Source: Rhodococcus aetherivorans
Lineage (GTDB): Bacteria; Actinomycetota; Actinomycetes; Mycobacteriales; Mycobacteriaceae
Reading direction: 5' to 3'
Length of the DNA stretch: 64,000 nt
Assembly: GCF_011058165.1 (NCBI RefSeq)
Contig: NZ_JAALEG010000026.1
Span: 1 to 64,000, forward strand
Both the position numbers and the translations under genes were made by a program. The notes under the pieces were generated by a model that saw only the letters and a list, made by a program, of their open reading frames with translations, was not told the DNA's origin and did not search any database. Shown here in pieces: positions 25,415 to 35,212 of the stretch. The first letter of the stretch is position 1; every line of letters begins with the position of its first letter.

Positions 25415-25935
25415 GCCGGGTGGTGCTGTCCATCGGGTCGAACATCGGGGACCGGCCGGCGCACCTGCGCTCGGTCACCGAGGCCCTCGCCGACCGGATC
25501 GTGGCCGTGTCGCCGGTGTACTCGACCGCGCCGTGGGGCGGGGTCGAGCAGCAGGACTTCCTCAACGCGGTCATCGTCGCGGAGGACCCGTCACTGGACT
25601 GCCGCGGCTGGCTCGAGCTGGGCCGGCAGCTCGAGGCCGCCGCCGACCGGGTCCGGGAGCAGCGGTGGGGCCCGCGCAGCCTCGACGTCGACGTGGTCAC
25701 CTGCCACGACTCGGACGGCAGCGAGGTGCTCAGCGACGATGCCGAACTGACCCTGCCGCATCCGCGCGCCCACCTGCGCGCCTTCGTGCTCGTCCCGTGG
25801 TGGGACGTCGAACCCCAGGCGACGCTGACGGTCGACGGCACGCGACGACCGTTGACGGAGTGGCTCGCCGCTCTCGACGTCGACGAACGCGAAGGGGTGC
25901 GCCGCACCGAGTACCGGCTGGAGCCGCCGCGGTGA
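25411..25935 (+). CDS. folK: 2-amino-4-hydroxy-6-hydroxymethyldihydropteridine diphosphokinase
   Basis: A 174-residue HPPK that transfers pyrophosphate from ATP to hydroxymethyl-dihydropterin. Visible motifs are [14 protein letters not shown], the pterin-binding [32 protein letters not shown] with the two magnesium-binding aspartates, and [18 protein letters not shown] 25411 overlaps the folB stop by four bases. The DUF3180 gene begins on its stop codon. Confidence 0.96.
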   Translation: MSRVVLSIGSNIGDRPAHLRSVTEALADRIVAVSPVYSTAPWGGVEQQDFLNAVIVAEDPSLDCRGWLELGRQLEAAADRVREQRWGPRSLDVDVVTCHDSDGSEVLSDDAELTLPHPRAHLRAFVLVPWWDVEPQATLTVDGTRRPLTEWLAALDVDEREGVRRTEYRLEPPR

Positions 25936-26399
25936 TGAAGGCGACGCGTATCCGGGACCTGCTGGCGCTGGCGGTGCTCGCCGCCGTCGCGGCGTGGTTG
26001 CTGGCGCGCGGCCTGTACGGCACGTTGCCGCCGATCCCCGTCTACGCGGGGGCGTCGCTGTACCCGGTGGCGATCGTCGAGGTGGTGCTGGCGTTCATGA
26101 TCCGTTCCCGGGTGGGCAAGCACGAGATCGGCGACGGGCCGCACCAGTTGCATCCCATCACGGCGGCCCGCGCGGTGGCGCTGGCGAAGGCGTCGGCTCT
26201 GGTCGGGGCGGCCAGCGCGGGCATCTGGGCAGGATTCCTGCTGTACCTGGTTCCGCAGCGGCCGGTGCTGCAGGCCGCAGTCGAGGACAGCGCCGGGGTG
26301 ATCGTCGGGCTGCTCGCCGGCGTGGCGCTCGCGGCTGCCGCGCTGTGGCTCGAACACTGTTGCCGGACACCGGAAGACCCGGACGAGCCCGCGACCTGA
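25935..26399 (+). CDS. DUF3180 family membrane protein
   Basis: A 154-residue protein with four membrane helices (about 9-27, 37-56, 77-98, 112-135). It matches the actinobacterial DUF3180 family that always follows folK. The conserved loop PHQLHPITAARAVALAKASAL lies between helices 2 and 3. The ATG shares its first base with the folK stop (tgatg); a GTG three bases earlier is possible. The function is unknown. Linkage to the fol operon suggests, but does not prove, a link to folate or the cell envelope. Confidence 0.88.
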   Translation: MKATRIRDLLALAVLAAVAAWLLARGLYGTLPPIPVYAGASLYPVAIVEVVLAFMIRSRVGKHEIGDGPHQLHPITAARAVALAKASALVGAASAGIWAGFLLYLVPQRPVLQAAVEDSAGVIVGLLAGVALAAAALWLEHCCRTPEDPDEPAT

Positions 26400-26466
26400 C
26401 CGGGGCGGCGAATCCTGTGCGCTCGACTCTCGGGACCCGGCGGCCGCGCCCAGTAGTCTGGAACGC

Positions 26467-27348
26467 ATGGGGACTCCGGTGCGAACGAGGAAGGGCCGTC
26501 GGTCACGGCGCAGCGCGAGTTCTGTGATCGTGGCGGCGCTGCTCGCCCTGGCGTTGATCGCGTCGCTGTTCCTGGTCTTCAGCGACAGCGTCCAGCTGCT
26601 GCGCGTCGGTCTGGTCGTCGCGTTGTGGGCCGCCACCGTCGGCGCGATCGCGATGACGAAGTACCGTCGCGAGTCGGCGCTGGACCGTGCCAAGGTCCGG
26701 GATCTGCAGACCGTGTACGAGTTGCAGCTCGAACGGGAGATCGCGGCGCGGCGGGAGTACGAGCTGACCGTCGAGGAGAAGGTCAGGTCGGAGCTGCGGA
26801 TCGATGCCGACCAGATGGCGGCCCTGCGCGCCGAGCTCGGTGCCCTGCGCCGCAACCTCGAGGTGCTCTTCGAGGGCCGGCTGCCCGAGGACCGCGCGGC
26901 GTTGTGGGCGGGCCGGGGACAACTGCAGGAGCTCGGCGGCGGGAACTTCCGGGTGACGGCCGCGCCCCGTCCGGCAGGCCCGTTCTTCGCCTCGCCCGAC
27001 GACGAGCCGGTGACCGCCGAGACCACGGTGGTCACCGACGGCGACACGCCGACGGCCGTGCCCCGCCGGCCGGCGGGCGCGACGGCCGCTCCCGGCGGAT
27101 CCGAGGACACGGAACGGCGGGACCGGACCGAGCCGGAGGAACCGGCCGAACCGGAGGGCCGGGCCGAGTCCGGGTCGCAGCCGGAGGAACCCGAGGAGCA
27201 GGCCGAGGCCCCCGAGGCGGACGACGACGCCGAGCCCACGGGCCGACGCGCCCGGCGACGGCGGCCGGACGGTGCCGGCGGCGAGGGGGCACACAGCCAG
27301 GGCCGCACGGTCGCGGAGATCCTCGCCGCCCTGTCCGCCGAGCGCTGA
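26467..27348 (+). CDS. DUF6779-like Ala/Arg-rich transmembrane protein
   Basis: A 293-residue protein. Two membrane helices (about 19-38 and 44-62) are followed by a charged, probably coiled-coil segment (KVRDLQTVYELQLEREIAA ... ELGALRRNLEVLFEGRLP, about 73-140). A long disordered acidic Pro/Glu tail and a conserved C-terminal helix TVAEILAALSAER follow. It corresponds to the mycobacterial membrane protein between the fol and pan genes. TAGTCT at 26454-26459 lies 7 nt before the ATG, so the mRNA is probably leaderless. The function is unknown; the topology suggests a cytoplasmic scaffold anchored to the membrane. Confidence 0.85.
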   Translation: MGTPVRTRKGRRSRRSASSVIVAALLALALIASLFLVFSDSVQLLRVGLVVALWAATVGAIAMTKYRRESALDRAKVRDLQTVYELQLEREIAARREYELTVEEKVRSELRIDADQMAALRAELGALRRNLEVLFEGRLPEDRAALWAGRGQLQELGGGNFRVTAAPRPAGPFFASPDDEPVTAETTVVTDGDTPTAVPRRPAGATAAPGGSEDTERRDRTEPEEPAEPEGRAESGSQPEEPEEQAEAPEADDDAEPTGRRARRRRPDGAGGEGAHSQGRTVAEILAALSAER

Positions 27349-27383
27349 GCGTTCGCCGCGCCGGGTGAGGCGCAGATCACGTT

Positions 27384-27401
27384 CCCCGGCCATGGCCGGG
27401 G
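27384..27401. promoter_or_regulatory. 18-bp perfect palindrome upstream of the DUF2520-panCD genes
   Basis: ccccggccatggccgggg is a perfect palindrome placed just upstream of a tattgt -10 candidate (27417-27422), so it covers the -35 region. It could be an operator or the terminator of the preceding gene; no T-tract follows. Confidence 0.5.
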
Positions 27402-27477
27402 TTGCTCGGGCCGCGCTATTGTCGGTCGGAACGTCTGGTACCCGCCGAGCGGGACTGGAACGAACGAGAGGACTCCC

Positions 27478-28413
27478 GTGACCTCCTTCGGGATCACAAA
27501 CGAGCCTGCGCCTGCACGACTGACGGTCGGAATCGTTTCCGCCGGGCGGGTGGGCACAGCGATCGGCGCGGCACTCGAACGCGTCGGCCACCTGGTCGTG
27601 GCCTGTTCCGCGGTATCCGAACTGTCCAAGCACCGCGCCCGCACCCGGCTTCCGGACACCGAGGTTCTCCCCGTCGACGAGGTCGCCGCCCGCTGCGACC
27701 TGCTGCTCCTCGCCGTTCCGGACTCGGAACTCGGCTCGCTCGTCCGCGGGCTCGCCGCCACCGGCTCCGTCTCGCGCGGCACGATCGTCGCCCACACGTC
27801 CGGCGCGAACGGCGTCGGCATCCTCGCTCCGCTCACCGAGCAGGGCATCGTGCCGCTCGCCATCCACCCGGCGATGACCTTCACCGGCCACGACGAGGAC
27901 ACTGCCCGGCTCGCCTCGGCGTGCTTCGGCATCACGGCCGCCGACGACATCGGCTACGCGATCGCCCAGTCCCTCGTGCTCGAGATCGGTGGCGAACCGG
28001 TGCGCGTCCGCGAGGAGCGGCGCGCGCTGTACCACGCCGCGCTCGCGCACGGCAGCAACCACCTCGTCACCCTCGTGGTGGATGCGGTGGAGGCGCTGCG
28101 GGTGGCGCTCGAGGGCGACGAACTGCTCGGCCAGCAACTCGTCGACGACGCGCCCGGCGGTGTCGCCGAGCGGGTGCTGCAGCCGCTGTTGTCGGCGGCC
28201 CTCGACAACGCGTTGCGCCGCGGGCCGTCCGCGCTGACCGGACCAGTCGCCCGCGGCGACGCACAGGCCGTGGCCACGCACCTGCGGGTGCTCGGGGAGG
28301 TCGATCCCCGGATCGCTGCCGGATACCGCGCGATGTCCCTCCGATCCGCGCAGCGCGCCGGAGCGAAACCCGAACTGATGGAGATCCTCGAAGGGGCTGA
28401 TCACGGTGAGTGA
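27478..28413 (+). CDS. Rossmann-like / DUF2520 domain protein
   Basis: A 311-residue protein. The N-terminus has a dinucleotide-binding Rossmann motif ([22 protein letters not shown]). Residues about 170-300 match the DUF2520 C-terminal domain seen in proteins resembling F420-dependent NADP oxidoreductase or ketopantoate reductase. Its fixed place before panC suggests a role in pantothenate synthesis, possibly as ketopantoate reductase, since no panE is seen here. That is inference. GTG 27478 follows gagagga. The 3' end overlaps panC by 8 bases. Confidence 0.87.
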   Translation: MTSFGITNEPAPARLTVGIVSAGRVGTAIGAALERVGHLVVACSAVSELSKHRARTRLPDTEVLPVDEVAARCDLLLLAVPDSELGSLVRGLAATGSVSRGTIVAHTSGANGVGILAPLTEQGIVPLAIHPAMTFTGHDEDTARLASACFGITAADDIGYAIAQSLVLEIGGEPVRVREERRALYHAALAHGSNHLVTLVVDAVEALRVALEGDELLGQQLVDDAPGGVAERVLQPLLSAALDNALRRGPSALTGPVARGDAQAVATHLRVLGEVDPRIAAGYRAMSLRSAQRAGAKPELMEILEGADHGE

Positions 28414-29347
28414 ATCGCAACAGGGCGGCTACGTGCGCGGCGAACTGACCGTGCACCACGACCCCGCCGCCCTGACCAAGGTCACCAAGGCGCTGCGTGG
28501 TGTCGGCCGCACGGTCGCCCTCGTGCCGACGATGGGCGCCCTGCACGCCGGTCACCTGGAGCTCGTGCGGCAGGCGAAGCTCACCGGTGCCGTGGTGGTG
28601 GTGTCCGTCTTCGTCAATCCGTTGCAGTTCGGGGCCGGTGAGGATCTCGACGCCTACCCGCGCACCCTCGACGCCGACCTGGAGCTGCTGCGGGAGGCCG
28701 GCGTCGAGCTGGCGTTCGTGCCGTCGGTGTCCGCGATGTACCCGAAGGGCCGGCGGACCGTGATCCACCCGGGGCCGCTGGGGGCGGAGCTCGAGGGTGG
28801 CAGCCGCCCGACGCATTTCGCGGGGATGCTCACGGTGGTGGCGAAGCTGCTGCAGATCGTCGCCCCCAATGTCGCCTTCTTCGGCGAGAAGGACTACCAG
28901 CAGCTCGCCCTGATCCGGCAGATGGTGGAGGACCTCAACTTCGACGTCCGCATCGTGGGCGTGCCCACGGTGCGTGAGCAGGACGGGCTGGCGCTGTCCT
29001 CACGCAACCGCTACCTGGATCCGGAACAGCGCCGGGTCGCCACCGTGCTGTCCGCGGCGCTGGTCGCCGGGGCGCACGCCGCCGCCGGCGGTCCCGAGGC
29101 GGTGCTCACCACCGCGCGCGAGGTGCTCGCCGCCGCGCCCGAGGTGGAGCTGGACTACCTCGAGCTGCGCGGCGTGGACCTCGGGCCCGCGCCGGAACGC
29201 GGCGACGGCCGGCTGCTGATCGCCGCGCGGATCGGCACCACCCGGCTCATCGACAACGTCGGTGTCGCGATCGGCACCGGATTCCTCGAACGCGAGACCG
29301 GCCCGGTCGACGCGTCCACCCCCGACGACCTGCTCACCCGCCGATAG
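28406..29347 (+). CDS. panC: Pantothenate synthetase
   Basis: A 313-residue ATP-dependent ligase joining pantoate and beta-alanine. The HIGH-like motif is in [15 protein letters not shown]. Pantoate and ATP contacts are in [32 protein letters not shown] and [10 protein letters not shown] (KMSKS-like). GTG 28406 overlaps the upstream gene by 8 bases. It is followed by panD, which supplies beta-alanine, and coaX, which phosphorylates the product. Confidence 0.97.
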   Translation: MSESQQGGYVRGELTVHHDPAALTKVTKALRGVGRTVALVPTMGALHAGHLELVRQAKLTGAVVVVSVFVNPLQFGAGEDLDAYPRTLDADLELLREAGVELAFVPSVSAMYPKGRRTVIHPGPLGAELEGGSRPTHFAGMLTVVAKLLQIVAPNVAFFGEKDYQQLALIRQMVEDLNFDVRIVGVPTVREQDGLALSSRNRYLDPEQRRVATVLSAALVAGAHAAAGGPEAVLTTAREVLAAAPEVELDYLELRGVDLGPAPERGDGRLLIAARIGTTRLIDNVGVAIGTGFLERETGPVDASTPDDLLTRR

Positions 29348-29379
29348 CGCGACCGGCCCGAAAAAGCTGAGGAGACACC

Positions 29380-29817
29380 ATGTTCCGCACGATGATGAAG
29401 TCGAAGATCCACCGCGCCACGGTGACCCACGCCGATCTGCACTACGTGGGTTCGGTAACCGTCGACCAGGACCTGATGGACGCCGCCGACCTGCTCGAGG
29501 GCGAGCAGGTCGCCATCGTCGACATCGACAACGGCAACCGTCTCGAAACCTATGTCATCGCGGGCGAGCGCGGCTCCGGCATCATCGGGATCAACGGTGC
29601 GGCAGCGCGTCTCGTGAGTCCCGGTGATCTCGTCATCCTCATCGCCTACGGCGTGATGAACGAGCAGGAGTGCCGCGACTACGACCCGCGCGTGGTGTTC
29701 GTCGACGCGGACAACCGGCAGGTCGAGCTCGGCAACGATCCGGCGCACGCGCCGGAGGGTTCCGGCCTGATCACCCCGCGCATGCTCGCCACTCTCGACT
29801 CCGGTTCGTTGGTGTAG
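29380..29817 (+). CDS. panD: Aspartate 1-decarboxylase
   Basis: A 145-residue pyruvoyl enzyme making beta-alanine from aspartate. Self-cleavage occurs between Gly24 and Ser25 in HYVGSVTVD, producing the pyruvoyl group. [17 protein letters not shown] and [11 protein letters not shown] are family signatures. ATG 29380 has gaggagac upstream. Two bases separate its stop from the coaX start. Confidence 0.97.
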   Translation: MFRTMMKSKIHRATVTHADLHYVGSVTVDQDLMDAADLLEGEQVAIVDIDNGNRLETYVIAGERGSGIIGINGAAARLVSPGDLVILIAYGVMNEQECRDYDPRVVFVDADNRQVELGNDPAHAPEGSGLITPRMLATLDSGSLV

Positions 29818-29819
29818 CA

Positions 29820-30662
29820 GTGCTCCTCGCTGTCGACGTTCGGAACACGAACGTCGTCCTGGGCCTGTTCACCGGCAGCGGCTCGCACGCGAAGCTGTTG
29901 CGGGACTGGCGGATGCGCACCGATCCGCGCATGACCGCCGACGAGCTCGCGCTCATCTTCCGTGGTCTGCTCGGCGGGTACGCCGACCAGATCACCGGCG
30001 TGACCGCGTTGTCCACGGTGCCGTCGGTGCTGCGCGAGATCCGGGTGATGCTGAGCCGCTACTGGGAACACGTGCCGCACGTGGTCGTCGAGCCGGGTGT
30101 GCGCACCGGGGTGCCGCTGCTCGTCGACAACCCCAAGGAGGTCGGCGCCGATCGCATCGTCAACAGCCTTGCGGCACATCACTTCTACGACCGGCCGTGC
30201 ATCGTGGTCGACTTCGGGACGTCCACGTGCGTGGACGTGGTCTCGGCGAAGGGCGAGTTCCTCGGCGGCATCATCGCCCCCGGCATCGAGGTGTCGATGG
30301 ACGCGCTGGCCTCCCAGTCCGCGGCGCTGCGCAAGGTGGAACTGCTGCGCCCGCGCGCCGTGGTCGGCAAGAACACCGTCGAATGCATGCAGTCCGGTGC
30401 GGTTTTCGGATTCGCCGGGATGGTCGACGGGCTGGTGCGCCTGGTGCGTGCCGAGCAGCGCGGATTCGAGGGTGACGACGTCGCGGTCATCGGGACCGGC
30501 GACCGTGCGCCGTTGATCATGCCGGAGTCCGAGACGCTCGAGCACCACGAACCGGACCTGACGCTGGAGGGCCTGCGCCTGGTGTACGAGCGCAATCTCG
30601 CACGGCGCGGCGCCCGATCTGCCGCCGTGGGTTCCGCCCGCCGCGATCCTGTGCAAGAATAG
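29820..30662 (+). CDS. coaX: Type III pantothenate kinase
   Basis: A 280-residue ASKHA-fold kinase for the first step of coenzyme A synthesis. Phosphate-binding segments are [12 protein letters not shown] near the N-terminus and [11 protein letters not shown] (about 126-136); [15 protein letters not shown] precedes them. The replacement of Gly by Arg in D-V-G-N-T is shared with the mycobacterial protein as I recall it. GTG 29820 starts two bases after panD. It is the last gene of the pantothenate operon. Confidence 0.94.
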   Translation: MLLAVDVRNTNVVLGLFTGSGSHAKLLRDWRMRTDPRMTADELALIFRGLLGGYADQITGVTALSTVPSVLREIRVMLSRYWEHVPHVVVEPGVRTGVPLLVDNPKEVGADRIVNSLAAHHFYDRPCIVVDFGTSTCVDVVSAKGEFLGGIIAPGIEVSMDALASQSAALRKVELLRPRAVVGKNTVECMQSGAVFGFAGMVDGLVRLVRAEQRGFEGDDVAVIGTGDRAPLIMPESETLEHHEPDLTLEGLRLVYERNLARRGARSAAVGSARRDPVQE

Positions 30663-30720
30663 TCGCCGTGATCCGCTGCATGAGCGCCCAGGAGTGTTGT
30701 CGAGGCTGACGTCCGCCTCG
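30655..30720 (+). promoter_or_regulatory. Leaderless Cys-Cys leader peptide with overlapping hairpin (cysteine attenuator candidate)
   Basis: A -10-like aagaat (30655-30660) lies 7 nt before GTG 30668, so translation probably starts at the mRNA 5' end. The small frame 30668-30709 encodes M-I-R-C-M-S-A-Q-E-C-C-R-G and stops. Its two adjacent Cys codons (30695-30700) lie just before a perfect hairpin cgaggc (30701-30706) / gcctcg (30715-30720), whose 5' arm is the last two codons and whose loop holds the stop. Ribosomes pausing at the Cys codons would change this structure. Such polycysteine leader peptides are known cysteine-responsive attenuators in mycobacteria. A rhodanese-like gene follows 40 nt later. 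Confidence 0.65.
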
Positions 30721-30749
30721 ATCGTTCACACATACCTGGAGTCACCCTC

Positions 30750-31193
30750 ATGCGCACTGCGCTTGCTGCATCCTTCGTCGCCGCACCCGTTCACACTCTC
30801 CCGCTCACCACCGAGCGCACCTATCCGGCCGGGCTGGCCGCGACCGTCGCGCGCGGCGCGGTGGTCGTCGACATCCGCACCCACGCCGAACGCGCCGTCC
30901 AGGGCACCCTGCCCGGGGCGCTGGCCATCTCCGCCGAGCTGCTGCCCCGGCGCCTGCATCCCACCAGCGACGAGCGTCTGGCGGTGGCCGTCGACCGCGA
31001 CGTCGAGTGGGTCGTGGTCTCGGCCTCCGGCGCCGAGACCGACGCCGTCGTCGCCGCGCTGCAGGCGCTCGGGCTGCGCCGCGTCACCGGCCTCGTCGGC
31101 GGGTACGCGGCTCTCGCGGCGGCCGGGGCGACCGATGCGATCGCCGCGGCCCCGCACGTCGAGGACGACGTGGCGCGCGTCACCGCGCACTGA
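30750..31193 (+). CDS. Rhodanese-like domain protein lacking the catalytic cysteine
   Basis: A 147-residue single-domain rhodanese-fold protein. GAVVVDIRTHAERAVQGTLPGALAISAELL is a clear rhodanese start. The active-site loop, normally C-R-S-G with the sulfur-carrying cysteine, reads VVVSASGAETDAVV, so no persulfide can form there. It ends with the typical GLRRVTGLVGGYAAL. It may bind a sulfur donor or act in regulation rather than sulfur transfer. ATG 30750 has tggag 8 nt upstream. The Cys-Cys leader peptide in front implies control by cysteine supply. Confidence 0.83.
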   Translation: MRTALAASFVAAPVHTLPLTTERTYPAGLAATVARGAVVVDIRTHAERAVQGTLPGALAISAELLPRRLHPTSDERLAVAVDRDVEWVVVSASGAETDAVVAALQALGLRRVTGLVGGYAALAAAGATDAIAAAPHVEDDVARVTAH

Positions 31194-31220
31194 CCCGGCG
31201 GGCGCCGGCGCCCCGGGCAC

Positions 31221-31288
31221 CGCTGGTCCTGCGCAGCCGCTGGTCCTGCGCAGCCGCTGGTCCTGCGCAGCCGCTGGTCCTGCGCAGG
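31221..31288. repeat. Four tandem 17-bp repeats upstream of lysS
   Basis: The unit cgctggtcctgcgcagc is repeated four times without gaps (31221, 31238, 31255, 31272); the last copy differs only in its final base. The array lies in the 126-bp gap before lysS and ends over the -35 position of its promoter (-10 TAGTCT at 31306-31311). Each unit contains ctgcgcag, an 8-bp palindrome, which would suit protein binding on successive helical faces. Confidence 0.93.
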
Positions 31289-31319
31289 CGCTCGAGGCGG
31301 TCCGATAGTCTGGTCACCC

Positions 31320-32828
<1,509 letters not shown>

Positions 32829-32930
32829 TTGATCGCATTCGTTTTCCGTATTGCCATGAATTGATTCCCGGGTATTGTTGTCTCGTACCGCGGGGGGCCG
32901 CGCTTCTTCATTCGAGAGGATTTGCAGCAC
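32829..32930 (+). promoter_or_regulatory. AT-rich lsr2 promoter region
   Basis: The bases just after lysS (attgatcgcattcgttttc and following) are markedly AT-rich compared with the surroundings, with ttgatt at about 32861 and tattgt at about 32873 among candidate promoter elements. Lsr2 binds AT-rich DNA, so autoregulation is plausible. gagagg serves as ribosome site. Confidence 0.5.
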
Positions 32931-33287
32931 ATGGCAAAGAAGGTCACCGTTACCCTGATCGACGACGTGGACGGGGAGACGGCGGCGGACGAGTCCGTGG
33001 AATTCGGGCTCGACGGAGTCACCTACGAGATCGATCTGTCGGAAGACAACGCGGCCAAGCTCCGGGAGGAATTGGAGTTCTGGGTCACTCATGCCCGCAA
33101 GGTGGGTGGTCGTAAGCGCGCGAAGGTCGTGCCCACCGCGCCCGCTCCCCGCAAGTCTTCTCGCGGCGGCACGGACCGGGAACGTACCGCGGAAATTCGG
33201 GAATGGGCCCGCAACAACGACATGCCCGTCTCGGCCCGAGGCCGTATCTCCGCCGAAATCATCGAGGCTTACAACAAGGCGCACTGA
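32931..33287 (+). CDS. lsr2: Lsr2 nucleoid-associated protein
   Basis: A 118-residue H-NS-like xenogeneic silencer of actinobacteria. The N-terminal dimerisation domain ([16 protein letters not shown] ... FWVTHARK) is followed by a basic linker and the C-terminal DNA-binding domain, with the AT-hook-like R-G-R in [14 protein letters not shown]. It bridges AT-rich, often horizontally acquired DNA. ATG 32931 with gagagg is chosen over an ATG three codons upstream. A strong hairpin follows its stop. Confidence 0.97.
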   Translation: MAKKVTVTLIDDVDGETAADESVEFGLDGVTYEIDLSEDNAAKLREELEFWVTHARKVGGRKRAKVVPTAPAPRKSSRGGTDRERTAEIREWARNNDMPVSARGRISAEIIEAYNKAH

Positions 33288-33314
33288 GCCGGAAGCGTCG
33301 GCTTCCGTCCGACC

Positions 33315-33352
33315 GAGGCGATATCCGCGACAACTGTCGCGGATATCGCCTC
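33315..33352 (+). terminator. lsr2 terminator hairpin
   Basis: A 16-bp perfect stem (gaggcgatatccgcga pairing with tcgcggatatcgcctc) with a 6-nt loop lies 27 bases after the lsr2 stop. There is no T-tract. It may also act as a binding palindrome. Confidence 0.75.
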
Positions 33353-33525
33353 GTCGTCGTACCCCGCGGAATTCTTTGCTATTCGTTCGAGAAAAGAAAC
33401 GGTCGGTCGGAACGGGGCGCCGCCGGGAAGCGGAGACAGTCGGGAATCGGAGACAAGGGTCACACCCGCTCGGTATCCCGTCCGTCGCGGCGGAAACGGC
33501 GGTATCCCCGGGTAGCGTGTCGGCC

Positions 33526-34956
33526 ATGGGAGAGCGGATTGCCGTCCCGGGTGAGACGTGCTGGCGGGTCGATCGTGCCGATCGCCTCGCCTGCATTGTC
33601 GACGCCGCCGACTATTTCCGATACGCCAAGTCGGCGATGCTGCAGGCACGGCGGCGGATCCTCCTGATCGGGTGGGACTTCGACACGAGGATCAAGCTCG
33701 AACCCGACCGGAAGACCCTCGAAGGCCCGAACCGGCTGGGCGCATTCCTCAAGTGGCTGCCGCACCGGCACCCGGATCTCGAGGTGTTCCTGCTGAAGTG
33801 GAACATCGGCGCATTCGCAGCCATCGGGCGCGGGATGACACCGGTCTTCGTGCTCAACTGGATGAGCGACCCGCGGCTCCGGCTCGAAATCGACGGCGCC
33901 CATCCCGTGGGAGCGGCACACCACCAGAAGATCATCGTGATCGACGACGCCGTCGCGTTCTGTGGGGGCATCGACATGACCGTCGATCGCTGGGACACCA
34001 GCGAGCATCCCGACCACAGCCGCTACCGGCGGGAGCCGAACGGCCGTCGGTACGGACCGTGGCACGACGTGACGACCGCGGTGGACGGCGCGGCCGCCCG
34101 CGCGATCGGCGAACAGGCTCGCACCCGGTGGAAGGCGGCAACGGGGGAGGACCTCGAGCCGGTCGACACCGGGCACACCATCTGGCCCGACGGGCTGCGC
34201 CCGGCCCTGCGCGACGTCGATGTCGCCGTCGCACGGACCCTCCCCGAACTCGGCGACCGGGCGGAGGTGCGGGAGATCGAGGCCCTCTACCTGGCGGTGA
34301 TCGCCGGCGCCCGCCGCACGCTCTACCTGGAGAGCCAGTACCTCGCGTCCCGGACCCTCGCCGAGGCCCTCGCGAAGCGGCTGCGGGAACCGGACGGCCC
34401 GCAGATCGTACTGGTGCTGCCGCGCAACGCCGAGGGCTGGCTCGAGCAGAAGGCGATGGACGGCGCCCGCCGCAAGCTGCTGCACCTGCTGTGGAACGCC
34501 GACGTCCACGGCCGGTTCGCCGCCTACTACCCCGTCACCGCGGGTGGGGCGCCGATCTATGTGCACGCCAAGGTCGTCGTCATGGACGATGTGCTGCTGC
34601 GCATCGGCTCGTCGAACCTGAACAACCGGTCCCTGGGCTTCGACACCGAGTGCGATCTCTTCGTCGAAGCGGACCACGAGGGCGACCACATCAGCCGCGC
34701 GGTGGTCGAGATGCGGGAGCGCCTGCTGTCCGAGCACCTCGGGGTGTCCCCGGCCGACGTCGCGTCCGCCGTCCGGTCCGAAGGTTCGCTCGTCGCCGCG
34801 GTGGAGCGGCTGCGCGGACCCGGTCGGACCCTCGCGCTCTTCGAGCCGGGCACCGTCGCCGACGAGGACAGCCCCCTCGCGGAGAACGAACTCGTCGACC
34901 CGGAACGCGCCCCGCAGCGCATCGGACGGCGCATTCGCCAGCTGATGCCCCGCTGA
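33526..34956 (+). CDS. Phospholipase D family protein (two HKD motifs)
   Basis: A 476-residue phospholipase D superfamily protein. Two catalytic motifs are visible: HHQKIIVIDD (about 128-137) and HAKVVVMDD with GSSNLNNRS (about 347-370). The pair makes the active site that forms a phosphohistidine intermediate. The layout resembles cytoplasmic PLD-like or cardiolipin-synthase-related enzymes, but no membrane helices or signal peptide are seen. Substrate is probably phosphatidyl lipid; this is not provable here. TAGCGT (33513-33518) lies 7 nt before the ATG, so the mRNA is probably leaderless. Confidence 0.9.
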   Translation: MGERIAVPGETCWRVDRADRLACIVDAADYFRYAKSAMLQARRRILLIGWDFDTRIKLEPDRKTLEGPNRLGAFLKWLPHRHPDLEVFLLKWNIGAFAAIGRGMTPVFVLNWMSDPRLRLEIDGAHPVGAAHHQKIIVIDDAVAFCGGIDMTVDRWDTSEHPDHSRYRREPNGRRYGPWHDVTTAVDGAAARAIGEQARTRWKAATGEDLEPVDTGHTIWPDGLRPALRDVDVAVARTLPELGDRAEVREIEALYLAVIAGARRTLYLESQYLASRTLAEALAKRLREPDGPQIVLVLPRNAEGWLEQKAMDGARRKLLHLLWNADVHGRFAAYYPVTAGGAPIYVHAKVVVMDDVLLRIGSSNLNNRSLGFDTECDLFVEADHEGDHISRAVVEMRERLLSEHLGVSPADVASAVRSEGSLVAAVERLRGPGRTLALFEPGTVADEDSPLAENELVDPERAPQRIGRRIRQLMPR

Positions 34957-34963
34957 ACAGCGT

Positions 34964-35119
34964 GTTCGCTGCTGGCGTACACGGAGGCGGGAACGCCGTG
35001 CCGACGTGCAGCGTTACCCCTCGTGACCGGAGTTGCCGCCGGCGCCGATCGGGTGGAGGGGCAGCGCCTCGAAACGGCGGCAACTAGAGTGTCAAGTGGG
35101 GTCGTGGAACCTGGTTCCA
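34964..35119 (+). promoter_or_regulatory. clpC upstream regulatory region with ClgR-like box and palindrome
   Basis: Three elements are seen. ttcgc-tgctg-gcgta (34965-34979) is an imperfect match to a ClgR-type ttcgc/gcgaa box. tagagt (35085-35090) is a -10 candidate. tggaacc-t-ggttcca (35105-35119) is a perfect palindrome in the predicted leader. In related actinobacteria ClgR activates clp genes under protein stress. The assignment here is by pattern only. Confidence 0.4.
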
Positions 35120-35212
35120 CTCGACGACTCGAGTGCCGGAGCGAAACGCGGCAGCCGGGTCCGGAACGATCCGCGTACCGGACCTGTCGGCCGGAGAGTG
35201 TGAGGGAGTGCG

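Noticed and set aside
31221-31288. Tandem repeats as a CRISPR array
   Set aside because: The 17-bp units have no spacers between them. The arrays at 45093 and 20784 are also gapless, and no cas genes are present.
33361-33525. A small gene between lsr2 and the PLD gene
   Set aside because: No frame with a plausible start and protein-like composition was found. The end of the gap is explained by the PLD promoter.
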